A stretch of DNA of 49,840 nucleotides from Bacteroidales bacterium (GTDB lineage Bacteria > Bacteroidota > Bacteroidia > Bacteroidales > Paludibacteraceae), in NCBI GenBank assembly GCA_022777485.1, contig JALFGC010000040.1, positions 1 to 49,840 of the forward strand, in the 5' to 3' direction. The position numbers were made by a program, and so were the translations under genes. The notes below the pieces were generated by a model. That model did not search any database. It saw only the letters and a program-made list of their open reading frames with translations, and was not told the origin of the DNA. Positions 25,501-32,416 of the stretch are shown piece by piece. Within the stretch, counting starts at the first letter, position 1, and each line of letters begins with the position of its first letter.

Positions 25501-25635
25501 TTCACCATCACCAAGTACATGGGTATGGACCCCGAGGTGAACCAAAATGGCAACTCGGGTACCGTGCAGGGACTGGACTACGGCACCTATCCCCAAACCC
25601 GCTCGTTCGTATTAGGACTGAACATCGCATTCTAA
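22600..25635 (+). CDS. SusC-like TonB-dependent outer-membrane transporter
   Basis: This outer-membrane channel imports oligosaccharides using TonB energy, with the SusD protein as lid. From the ATG at 22600 it has 1011 residues. It starts with a signal peptide ending at VALSAQ, followed by a carboxypeptidase-regulatory-like domain (VRVSGTVTDAQKEPVIGASV through SYVGMKTQTISV), the TonB-box-like DEVVVIGYGTQKRKDV, a plug domain with DPLYVVDGVPM and IEILKDASSAAIYGSRAANG-type signature, and a beta-barrel ending in an aromatic residue (LNIAF). An alternative start at 22495 is excluded because the promoter lies after it. It is the first gene of the operon; SusD follows after 75 bp. Confidence 0.96.
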   Translation: MKTRKERRRWSRRMACLLGVMCSVALSAQVRVSGTVTDAQKEPVIGASVLERGTGTGTVTDMDGQFTLEVASEKSVLEISYVGMKTQTISVAGKPSIQVVLQEDQEVLDEVVVIGYGTQKRKDVTTAISSVSTEDIEKLPITSAAQAMQGKAAGVTVVKPNGQPGAGMVIRVRGTTSMNGSNDPLYVVDGVPMTDIDFLAPNDIESMQILKDASSAAIYGSRAANGVIMITTKAGSASKEKMNVTFSMYGGWTQVSKRMESLNFEQYREYLSDLGSTVVLPDGLKDETNWFDETYQTGSTQNYQLSVSGGTEKVNYFISGGYTNEVGIIPTTKYQRYNFRTALDAEVTKWLNIGANVAYAYSQNNGDISSLTGVGANRGGVVLAVINTPTYAPIYDPENPDYYYTNFYGVSNITNPLENIERVKNNRSKNHRLVASAKGVFTLYDTKKFNRGDDYNHSLKYTTTFSEDLHMNHYTSFLDPLATSWGRNQYGEGSDTRQTDMVTVWDNVVDYNGQYGKNGLNLMVGSSWTSSRWNQSYIGASHFADGTVQTLNAANKIDPGSTGTTASDWAIMSTFARVSYNYDSRYLISANFRADGSSKLSPEHRWAFFPSVSAAWRISGERWMEDVRWIDDLKLRAGWGQTGNQGGVGDYGYLAMYGYSRQNWWETGKEHAVPNVYQSSLRNPDLTWERTSQTNVGLDWSMFHSRLTINFDWYYKYTTDMLMSVSLPAGSAAVSSIYRNEGEMSNMGVEFTILSHNFVRKNFQWDTQLNISHNRNRLEKLATSQVYYDGKVTDVLSDYCVRNAPGMPLGSFYGYKTGGVDSETGELIYLDVNGDGEVTASDRTYIGDPNPDFTFGMTNTFRFYGVTISFLLQGSYGNDIFNASRIETEGMYDAKNQSVRVLDRWRRPGMETSIPKAGFDMRISDYFVEDGSYLRLKDLTIGYEFSGAWMKKIGMSRLQPYFSAQNLFTITKYMGMDPEVNQNGNSGTVQGLDYGTYPQTRSFVLGLNIAF

Positions 25636-25710
25636 TGACTGGGGGCGTGGGCGTCTCGCCCGCGGAACTTATCCAAACATAAAATGCCAACGTGAAACGA
25701 ACAACATGAA

Positions 25711-27234
25711 ATGAAAAACATGAAATCAAAACATATCCTTGCCATAGTGCCCATGATGGCATTAGGCATACTGACCACAGGTTGCGACTTGCAGATAAAT
25801 CCGGTATCCAATCCCTCGGAACTGACCATCGCCACCACCGATACCGCAGGCAGCCAAATCAAGTACAAAGACCGCGCTGCTATCCAGGCGGTGTACTTGA
25901 AACTGTACGACTATATGCGCGACAACCAAGAGTATTGGTATCTGGACTACCTCCTCTTTGGCGAAGCACGCACCGACAATGCCTACGCCGGCACCACGGG
26001 TGCGGAAGTGGTACCCGTGGAGACCAACGCACTCGACGCCTCTAATCCTGATATAGCACGCGACTGGAACGGCTATCTGAACGACATCGCGCATGCCAAT
26101 GTGGTGATTGCCAATATCGACCAGGTGCCCGACCCCTCGTTCAGCGACCAAGAACGCAAACAATGGAAATCGGAGGCACTCATCTTCCGTGCGATGATGA
26201 TTTTCGACCTCGCCCGCTGGTTCGGCAATATACCGCTCAACCTGACCGAGGCGCCCGACATCACGGCGGACAACATTGAGGAGGTCTATCCCCTCTATTT
26301 CCCCTCGCCCGTAACGCAAGACTCTGCTTACCGTCAGGTCATCAAGGACTTGGAGGAAGCCCTTCCCTATGCGCCTGCGCTGGACGCCAACGACAAACGC
26401 AAGTTGAGCAAGACCGTGGCACGCGCCCTGCTCACCAAGGTCTATGCCGAGTTGGGCGAGTGGGACAACGTGGTTCGCTATGCCGATGAGGTGTTTGCCG
26501 ACGGTATCGCGCTGGAACCCGAGTACGCCGACCTCTTCGGCTTTAACGCCACCCTCAACGACGCTACCCTGCGCAACTCACGCGAGAGCATATTGGAGAT
26601 GCAATACACCGCTGCCAGCGGCAACTGGGTAACATGGATGTTCGGACGCAACCTCTCCAACTGGGACGAGTCGTTCACGTGGGCAAAATGGATTACCCCC
26701 TCGCGCGACCTCATCAAGGCGTTTGCCGACGCAGGCGACACCCTGCGCTGCAACCAGACCATCGTCTATTACGACTGCGCATGGCAGAACTACTACCCTG
26801 CTGACCACTACCCCTTCATGTACAAGACCCGCTCCGCGTACAATAGTATCATCAAACTGCGCGGTGCCGACATCCTCCTGCTGAAAGCCGAAGCCTTGGC
26901 GCACAAGGGCGACTTGGCGGGAGCGGTGGCGCTCGTCAATCAGACGCGCAACCGTGCTAAGATAGGCGACCTGCCCTCCTCGCAGACGGGCAGCCAAGAG
27001 CAGGTGCTGAATGCCGTGCTCAACGAGCGTCGTCTGGAACTGGCGCTGGAGGGGCAACGCCTGTTCGACCTCATCCGTTTCGGCAAGTTGCTGGAGACCA
27101 TGAACGGTATCAACAGCCGCGACGAAGGACGTCTGCCGCAGGCACGACCCTTTGTGGAGGCTCACCGACTGATGCCCATCCCGCAAACGGCACTCGACCA
27201 GAACGCCAACCTCCAACAGAACGACGGCTACTAA
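25711..27234 (+). CDS. SusD-like surface glycan-binding lipoprotein
   Basis: This is the partner of the preceding SusC: it captures the glycan outside the cell and forms the lid of the importer. The 507 residues begin with a lipoprotein signal (LTTGC, Cys at about residue 25), followed by a helical SusD/RagB domain with TPR-like helices (KKWKSEALIFRAMMIFDLARWFG region) and the C-terminal RagB motif NERRLELALEGQRLFDLIRFG. The start could also be the ATG at 25720, three codons later. The DNA around the start is a 14-bp repeat (AACATGAAATGAAA) that recurs before the next gene at 27240-27290, so several ATGs are close together. Confidence 0.95.
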   Translation: MKNMKSKHILAIVPMMALGILTTGCDLQINPVSNPSELTIATTDTAGSQIKYKDRAAIQAVYLKLYDYMRDNQEYWYLDYLLFGEARTDNAYAGTTGAEVVPVETNALDASNPDIARDWNGYLNDIAHANVVIANIDQVPDPSFSDQERKQWKSEALIFRAMMIFDLARWFGNIPLNLTEAPDITADNIEEVYPLYFPSPVTQDSAYRQVIKDLEEALPYAPALDANDKRKLSKTVARALLTKVYAELGEWDNVVRYADEVFADGIALEPEYADLFGFNATLNDATLRNSRESILEMQYTAASGNWVTWMFGRNLSNWDESFTWAKWITPSRDLIKAFADAGDTLRCNQTIVYYDCAWQNYYPADHYPFMYKTRSAYNSIIKLRGADILLLKAEALAHKGDLAGAVALVNQTRNRAKIGDLPSSQTGSQEQVLNAVLNERRLELALEGQRLFDLIRFGKLLETMNGINSRDEGRLPQARPFVEAHRLMPIPQTALDQNANLQQNDGY

Positions 27235-27263
27235 CATGCAATGACCAACATGAAATAACCAAC

Positions 27264-28703
27264 ATGAAAATGACGAACATGAAACTGAAATATATCCTTT
27301 GGTGCGGTATCGCCATGCTTTTGGCTGCCTGCCAACCCGATAACTACCGTAAGGTCTATCCCGCGGGAAATCCCGTTGTGGAAGCCCGGTTGCTCACGCC
27401 CGAAGTGCAGTTCGGACAAGACACGATTGCCTTTGCCGTAACGGTAAGCGAGACGCAAACGCCGCTCTCCACCCTGCACGTGAAAGTGATGGTCGGCGTG
27501 AATAGGATTGCCTCCGAAGAGTTGCGCACTCGCGACTTCCACTATGCTGACACGCTGCGTTATGCCGTGCCGTTCGGTGCCAACATGCCCGAGGGCGAAC
27601 AGGTCAAAGTCTATCTCACCGCCACCAACGTAGAGGGTACCGCCACCGACTATATCCTCTCCGGCTGCGTAGGCCATCGTCCAGTTATCGAGACGCTCTA
27701 CATCATGCCGCCCACCATCGACTACACCGCCTTGGGCAAAGGCAAGCAGATGACGCAGGAGGACGACCGTTTTGTGGCATACGGACTGGGCTATCCCAAG
27801 AGCATGCAGTGCCTACTTGCCGTCGTGGGCACCAAGTTCGGACGTGTCGATTGGACACATCCCGTGTTCGGCATGCTGGACGGCAAACTGTCGCTCATCA
27901 CGCAGGCGCAGTTTGAGTCAGGCGAGGCAACAGCCATCACCATCGAGGACGACCAAGTGGAGAGCATAGATACCATCACCTTCGATCCGATAACCTTCGC
28001 TTTGACATACAGCGGCAAGGTGGCGCAGCCCGTTACATCGCTTGACGTGATGAACGATTTGGCGGAAGAACCCGCCTCTATCACCTCCACTTCCGTGCGC
28101 AAACTCTATCGAGGTGCAAAGGTCTATTTTGCCAAAGACTCGGAGTTCACGCTCACGGGCGTGCAGAACGTGGAGACGGCTTGTAACTACGACTATATGG
28201 AATGGCTCGGCGGCGACAAGGTGAAGTGGCTCGGCGAGACGGGTATGTACAACACCTACTACCACCTCGCAGGCGACTATGTCGTTATCGAACCCCTCGC
28301 AGACTTGGTCTATCCTGACGCCATGTGGCTCTGCGGCGTAGGCATGGGACAACCCACAGCTGCCCCCGAGCTTACATCCGGATGGGGCTTCGACTCACCC
28401 AACCAGAACTTCGCCGCACGCACCGTCGCACCGAAGACTTACCAATTCACCGTCTATATGAAGAACGCCCCCGATGCAGAGCACCCGGGTTTCGGTACGG
28501 TGAACTTCAAGTTCTTCCACCAGCACGGCTGGGGCGGAGAAGAAGCCAGCACCAACTACACCATCAGCGGGCTGAACGTCATTGCCAGCACCGAGGAAAG
28601 CAACGTCGGCAACTGGTGGGCAAGCGATGAAGAGTTTGAGGGTATCTACCGCATCACGCTCAACCTAAACAACATGACCAATACATACGAAAAGATAAAA
28701 TGA
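27264..28703 (+). CDS. Surface glycan-binding lipoprotein (SusE/SGBP position)
   Basis: The 479 residues carry a lipoprotein signal (AMLLAACQ, Cys about 23) and then beta-rich modules. The N-terminal phrase YPAGNPVVEARLLTPEVQFG followed by an Ig-like strand pattern resembles the DUF5121/DUF5125 surface proteins that I recall from Bacteroides PULs; I could not verify which. The C-terminal part (about 290-479) looks like a carbohydrate-binding beta-sandwich with exposed Trp residues (WLGGDKVKWLGETG, HQHGWGGEE, GNWWASDEEFEGIY). No catalytic motif was seen. It probably holds the polysaccharide at the surface for the GH30. It follows SusD by 29 bp and overlaps the GH30 gene by four bases (ATGA), so translation is coupled. 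Start could be at 27264, 27270 or 27279. Confidence 0.8.
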   Translation: MKMTNMKLKYILWCGIAMLLAACQPDNYRKVYPAGNPVVEARLLTPEVQFGQDTIAFAVTVSETQTPLSTLHVKVMVGVNRIASEELRTRDFHYADTLRYAVPFGANMPEGEQVKVYLTATNVEGTATDYILSGCVGHRPVIETLYIMPPTIDYTALGKGKQMTQEDDRFVAYGLGYPKSMQCLLAVVGTKFGRVDWTHPVFGMLDGKLSLITQAQFESGEATAITIEDDQVESIDTITFDPITFALTYSGKVAQPVTSLDVMNDLAEEPASITSTSVRKLYRGAKVYFAKDSEFTLTGVQNVETACNYDYMEWLGGDKVKWLGETGMYNTYYHLAGDYVVIEPLADLVYPDAMWLCGVGMGQPTAAPELTSGWGFDSPNQNFAARTVAPKTYQFTVYMKNAPDAEHPGFGTVNFKFFHQHGWGGEEASTNYTISGLNVIASTEESNVGNWWASDEEFEGIYRITLNLNNMTNTYEKIK

Positions 28704-30205
28704 AAATGTTTCTCTATTGTGCAAGTTTGTCTTTGGGACTGCTGCTCGCAGCCTGCGACCCAAGGCCCGTAACGCCGCCGGACTCCCCTTCGACCGATAA
28801 CCCGGATACTGCCGCTGTGGTACGCAGAGTGGCAACGTTCATCACCACAGCCGACAATACCATGCGCTTCACCGCCGTCGGCAAGGACTTTGCCGAGGGG
28901 ATGAACATGTCTCCCGAACAGACGCTCACGCTCAATCCCAACCAGCGTTACCAGACCTTCGACGGCTTCGGCGCCGCCATCACCGGTGCCACGGCATACA
29001 ACCTCAAGCAGATGCCTGCCGACCGACGCGAGAAACTGCTGCGTGAGACCTTCAGCGTGAAGGACGGAATGGGATACAGTTATGTGCGCGTGCCCATAGG
29101 AGGCAGCGACTTCAACGCCCATTCCAACTACGACTACACCTGTTGCGACACGGAGGGTATTGACAACTTCGCCCTCACCTCCGACGAGTTGGACTATATC
29201 ATCCCCATGCTCCACGAGATACTGACCATCAATCCAGACCTGAAAGTGATGGGTACACCGTGGAGTTGCCCGCGATGGATGAAGGTGGACGATATTCAAA
29301 AGAAGAACCCCTACAACAACTGGGTGGGCGGCTACCTCAACCCCGACTTCTACCAAGACTATGCCACCTATTTCGTTCGGTGGATACAGGCGTTCCAAGA
29401 CGCGGGAGTACCCGTAACAGCCATCACCGTGCAGAACGAGCCACTCAACTGGGGCAACTCCATGTCGCTCTACATGCCGTGGGACCAAGAGCGCGACTTC
29501 ATCAAGACCGCACTCGGACCCGCCCTCCGGAGTGCTGGTCTGCAAACGAAAATCATCTGCTTCGACCACAACTACAACTACGACAACAAGCAGGACCAGA
29601 AGCAGTACCCGCTCAAAATCTATGCCGACACCGAGGCAGCGAAGTATATCGACGGCGCGGCGTACCATAGTTACGGCGGTAGCCCGACCGAACTGGATGT
29701 TATCCACAAGGCGGCTCCCGAAAAGAACCTCTATTTCACCGAGCAGTCTATCGGCACGTGGAACTACCAAAGTTTCGGCCAGTCGCTCATGTCGGAGATG
29801 AAGAACACCTGTATCGCCACCGTCTCGCGCTGGTGCAAGGCGGTTATCGTGTGGAACTTCCTGCTCGACGACCAGGGCGGTCCTCACGGCGGAGCGGGCG
29901 CATGCTCTACCTGCTACGGCGCAGTGGACGTGTCTTCCAAGGACTACACCACCCTCAACAAACGAAGCCATTTCTATGCCATTGGGCACCTGAGCAAGGC
30001 TTTCAAGGCGGGCTCCACCCGTATCGGCACATCCGGCTACCTGCCGACCAACGTCTCGGCAGTAGCGGCAGAGAACCCCGATGGCACCTATGGGCTGGTA
30101 CTGCTCAACGAGGGCAACGAAGGCGTGTCTTTCACCATTGAAGACGGCACTCGCCATTTCCTCATCACCCTTCCCGCACAAAGCATCACCTCATGCGTCT
30201 GGTAA
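28700..30205 (+). CDS. GH30 family glycoside hydrolase lipoprotein, likely endo-beta-1,6-glucanase
   Basis: The 501 residues have a lipoprotein signal (GLLLAACD, Cys19) and a short Pro/Asp linker, so the enzyme is probably held on the cell surface. The barrel shows the GH30 clan-A signature FDGFGAAITGATAYNL (about 87-102), the acid/base E247 in TVQNEP and the nucleophile E348 in YFTEQS. A C-terminal beta domain ends in LPAQSITSCVW. GH30 covers glucosylceramidase, xylanase and beta-1,6-glucanase activities. Its place in a SusC/D-SGBP-GH30-GH3 locus favours the subfamily 3 beta-1,6-glucanases. Start overlaps the preceding gene by four bases. Confidence 0.9.
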   Translation: MKMFLYCASLSLGLLLAACDPRPVTPPDSPSTDNPDTAAVVRRVATFITTADNTMRFTAVGKDFAEGMNMSPEQTLTLNPNQRYQTFDGFGAAITGATAYNLKQMPADRREKLLRETFSVKDGMGYSYVRVPIGGSDFNAHSNYDYTCCDTEGIDNFALTSDELDYIIPMLHEILTINPDLKVMGTPWSCPRWMKVDDIQKKNPYNNWVGGYLNPDFYQDYATYFVRWIQAFQDAGVPVTAITVQNEPLNWGNSMSLYMPWDQERDFIKTALGPALRSAGLQTKIICFDHNYNYDNKQDQKQYPLKIYADTEAAKYIDGAAYHSYGGSPTELDVIHKAAPEKNLYFTEQSIGTWNYQSFGQSLMSEMKNTCIATVSRWCKAVIVWNFLLDDQGGPHGGAGACSTCYGAVDVSSKDYTTLNKRSHFYAIGHLSKAFKAGSTRIGTSGYLPTNVSAVAAENPDGTYGLVLLNEGNEGVSFTIEDGTRHFLITLPAQSITSCVW

Positions 30206-30600
30206 GAAACCACATATTGCCCTTGCTCCTTGGTGCTTGGCTCCTGACCGCTTGCTCCGCGGACAAACCCCTGCGTCTTGCCACAACGGAGGGGGAGACC
30301 ACCTTCGACCTCTTTGTACGCTTGCAGCATGAGTTCCCGCCCACGAACGACAGCCTCAGCGTTGTCCTCGACCACTCGCTGGCGCACGAGGGGCTGCACG
30401 AGCAGGGAGCACGCGCACTCCTCTCCTACCGCGAGAACATGCCCCGTATCATCGACACACTGCACCACCGCGGCTACCGCGTACTGCTGGTGCCGAACCG
30501 CCCCGCCGACAATTTCAACGAGGTGGACATGGCAGACATGGAAGAGGTGAACCAAGAGATGCTATACTGGGCACATACCGAGAGAAGAGTTAGCGATTAG
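30193..30600 (+). CDS. Small lipoprotein of unknown function in the PUL
   Basis: I recognise no family. The 135 residues start inside the end of the GH30 gene (13-base overlap, different frame) and carry a lipoprotein signal (GAWLLTACS, Cys about 21). The rest is soluble and mostly helical, with RLQHEFPPTNDSLSVVLDHS and HHRGYRVLLVPNRPADNFNEV. The acidic end (DMADMEEVNQEM) is followed by HTERRVSD, where VSD and the TAG stop are made by the 11-bp array. Tight coupling to GH30 suggests a role with that enzyme. It could be a spurious frame, but the clear lipobox and codon use argue for a real gene. Confidence 0.6.
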   Translation: MRLVRNHILPLLLGAWLLTACSADKPLRLATTEGETTFDLFVRLQHEFPPTNDSLSVVLDHSLAHEGLHEQGARALLSYRENMPRIIDTLHHRGYRVLLVPNRPADNFNEVDMADMEEVNQEMLYWAHTERRVSD

Positions 30601-30643
30601 TTAGCGATTAGTTAGTGATTAGTGGGTGATTAGTGGGTGATTC
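30589..30643. repeat. 11-bp tandem array (GTTAGCGATTA)
   Basis: Five units: GTTAGCGATTA twice, GTTAGTGATTA, GTGGGTGATTA, GTGGGTGATTC. The first two provide the last codons and the stop of the small lipoprotein gene. Confidence 0.8.
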
Positions 30644-30753
30644 TCGATGCCTTGCCGTGGGAGAAAACCACCCCTGCCGACACAACAAAATACCGCACAT
30701 GCAAACAACAAACACAACGTTTGATAGTATTAACCAATTAATTTATTACAATC

Positions 30754-31986
30754 ATGAAAAAGTTTTATGCTTTTGCAATGGCATTAGTAGCCGCAGCGGC
30801 TGTCAATGCTGAGACAACGACCTACAGTCTGGTAGGACACAGCCTTATCGGTTGGGATGTAAACAAAGCACAAGAGTTCACGGAAACCTCCACAGCGGGC
30901 ACCTATGAACTCACTGTGGAGGACCTCTATGGCGAGTGCAAAATCTCGGTCAACCATGCTTGGGCACCCATCTACAGCGCCGTCAACTCGGGCGATAGCA
31001 TCCTCCCCGGAGACACCTACACGCTCAACTATAGTGCCGTAGACGCTTCTTTGCCTAACATCAAGATTGGCAAACCCGGCTTCGGCTACAAGAATGCCCT
31101 GCTCCGCCTCGTGGTAACCGCTGACAACGCGGCTACGCTCACCTTCGTTTCCGGCGAAGAATACGACCGTACTGCGCTGCCCGACACCTACCAAATTGTA
31201 GGCGGCTTCACCAACAACTGGAGTGCAGCCGATGCTATCCAGTTTGAGGACGTAGAGGGAGTGCTCACTGCTACGGTGCCCAACCTCAACGGTGGTTTCA
31301 AGATTATCAAGAACCGTGCATGGGCTGAGCAATGGGCAACCAACTGGGAGACCAATGCCGGACTGGAGATGAACGTCCCCTACACCCTTGGAGCAAAGGT
31401 AGATAAAGACCCTGCCAACCTAATGCTCGCTAATCCGTTCGCTACCTACGACAACGCGGTCCTCACTCTCGCGCCGCAGGAGAATGGCGACATGGTGCTT
31501 ACCCTCGTTTCCGGCACCTTCAAAGTGATGGAAGCCAACTGGTACATCCCTGGGTCAAAACTCGGATGGGACTGCAAAGAGGCACAGCAGTTCACTCCCG
31601 TAGAGGGCAAGACCAACACCTACGAGTTGCTCGCAGCGGAGTTCAACGGCGAGTTCAAAGTTGTGTATGGCAACTGGGCGATTGAGTTTGGTGCTACGAA
31701 AGATGGCGAGACGGCTAACCCGTGGAAAATCAACGAGGAATACTCCTGCCAAGTCAAGGGAGGAAACATCCCCGCTGCTACCGAGACTACCTACACCGAC
31801 TGCACCATCACCCTCGTAGTGGATTACGAGAACGTGGTTGTGAAAGTGCTCATCGAATCGGAGATGACAGCATCGGAGCACACCACCCTCACCCTCTCCG
31901 AGCCCGCCACCAAGGTGATAGAGAACGGCCAACTCGTCATCATCAAGAACGGCGTCCGCTACAACGCCCTCGGCACAACCCTTTGA
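30754..31986 (+). CDS. Secreted protein with three SusE/F-like carbohydrate-binding repeats
   Basis: The 410 residues have a signal peptide (MKKFYAFAMALVAAAAVNA) without lipobox Cys. Three tandem modules follow, at about 20-140, 145-260 and 265-365. Each starts with a Y(S/Q)(L/I)VG or WYIPG strand, has a Trp about ten residues on (GWDVNKAQEF, NNWSAADAIQF, GWDCKEAQQF) and a later F-K-I/V-x-x-x-W-A segment. This matches starch-binding modules of SusE/SusF, so it probably binds the PUL substrate. No catalytic site was seen. Unlike SusE/F it ends in a tail, KVIENGQLVIIKNGVRYN..., shared with the pectate lyase and the leucine-rich-repeat protein here. No promoter was recognised in the 153-bp gap, so read-through from the PUL operon is likely. 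Confidence 0.75.
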   Translation: MKKFYAFAMALVAAAAVNAETTTYSLVGHSLIGWDVNKAQEFTETSTAGTYELTVEDLYGECKISVNHAWAPIYSAVNSGDSILPGDTYTLNYSAVDASLPNIKIGKPGFGYKNALLRLVVTADNAATLTFVSGEEYDRTALPDTYQIVGGFTNNWSAADAIQFEDVEGVLTATVPNLNGGFKIIKNRAWAEQWATNWETNAGLEMNVPYTLGAKVDKDPANLMLANPFATYDNAVLTLAPQENGDMVLTLVSGTFKVMEANWYIPGSKLGWDCKEAQQFTPVEGKTNTYELLAAEFNGEFKVVYGNWAIEFGATKDGETANPWKINEEYSCQVKGGNIPAATETTYTDCTITLVVDYENVVVKVLIESEMTASEHTTLTLSEPATKVIENGQLVIIKNGVRYNALGTTL

Positions 31987-31989
31987 TAG

Positions 31990-32140
31990 ATAAAGGACCG
32001 CTTCGCTAAAAGATCAAGGATGAAAGACTTATTACCTTCGACTCTGAGGATGAAGGATAAAGGATAAAAGACTTGTTACCTTCGTCTATGAGGATGAAAG
32101 ATAAAGGATGAAAGACTTGTTACCTTCGTCTATGCGTCTT
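31990..32140. repeat. Three direct repeats with heptads
   Basis: A module of (GATAAAG/GATGAAA) heptads plus GACTT(A/G)TTACCTTCG(A/T)CT occurs three times. It resembles the GACTGATTAGTTTCGACTAT modules at 20465 and 34765, but without the closing arm. Confidence 0.65.
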
Positions 32141-32353
32141 CAGAGTCGAAGGTAACTGCTACTCCCCCGCCTCCCTCTTAGAGGGGGGAGGGGGTAAAGG
32201 GGGCGGGAGGAGGACTCGGCATCCAGCCGCAAACACCGAAAGCAACAAATCATTCATCCCCCTTGCGGCGATTTGCCGAGCGTACCATCCCGCCCCCTGA
32301 CCCCCTCCCCTCCTTTTAGGAGAGGCGGGGGAGTGGAATAACCTTCGACTCTG
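32141..32353. repeat. Long inverted repeat, 91-bp arms
   Basis: The left arm (32141-32231) and the right arm (32263-32353) are reverse complements with a few gaps, roughly four-fifths identical by eye, around a 31-bp loop. Matching blocks from the outside inward are CAGAGTCGAAGG/CCTTCGACTCTG, ACTCCCCCGCCTC/GAGGCGGGGGAGT, GGGGGCGGGA/TCCCGCCCCC, CTCGGCA/TGCCGAG and CCGCAA/TTGCGG. The transcript could fold into a very long hairpin just before the GH3 gene. Confidence 0.85.
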
Positions 32354-32378
32354 AGTTCTCAGGGTCAATACTATTTAG

Positions 32379-32413
32379 TCTTTCATCTTTCATCCTTAAT
32401 CCATAATCAGACA
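32379..32413. repeat. Heptad array (TCTTTCA)n before GH3
   Basis: TCTTTCA, TCTTTCA, TCCTTAA, TCCATAA, TCAGACA end three bases before the GH3 start codon, in the place of a ribosome-binding site. Confidence 0.65.
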
Positions 32414-32416
32414 ATC

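Noticed and set aside
28646..30181. 511-codon minus-strand frame opposite GH30
   Set aside because: The plus strand encodes a complete GH30 with both catalytic glutamates, and the antisense product is low-complexity Val/Gly/Arg without domains.
32141..32353. Insertion sequence
   Set aside because: There is no transposase frame and no clear target-site duplication; it is described as an inverted repeat only.
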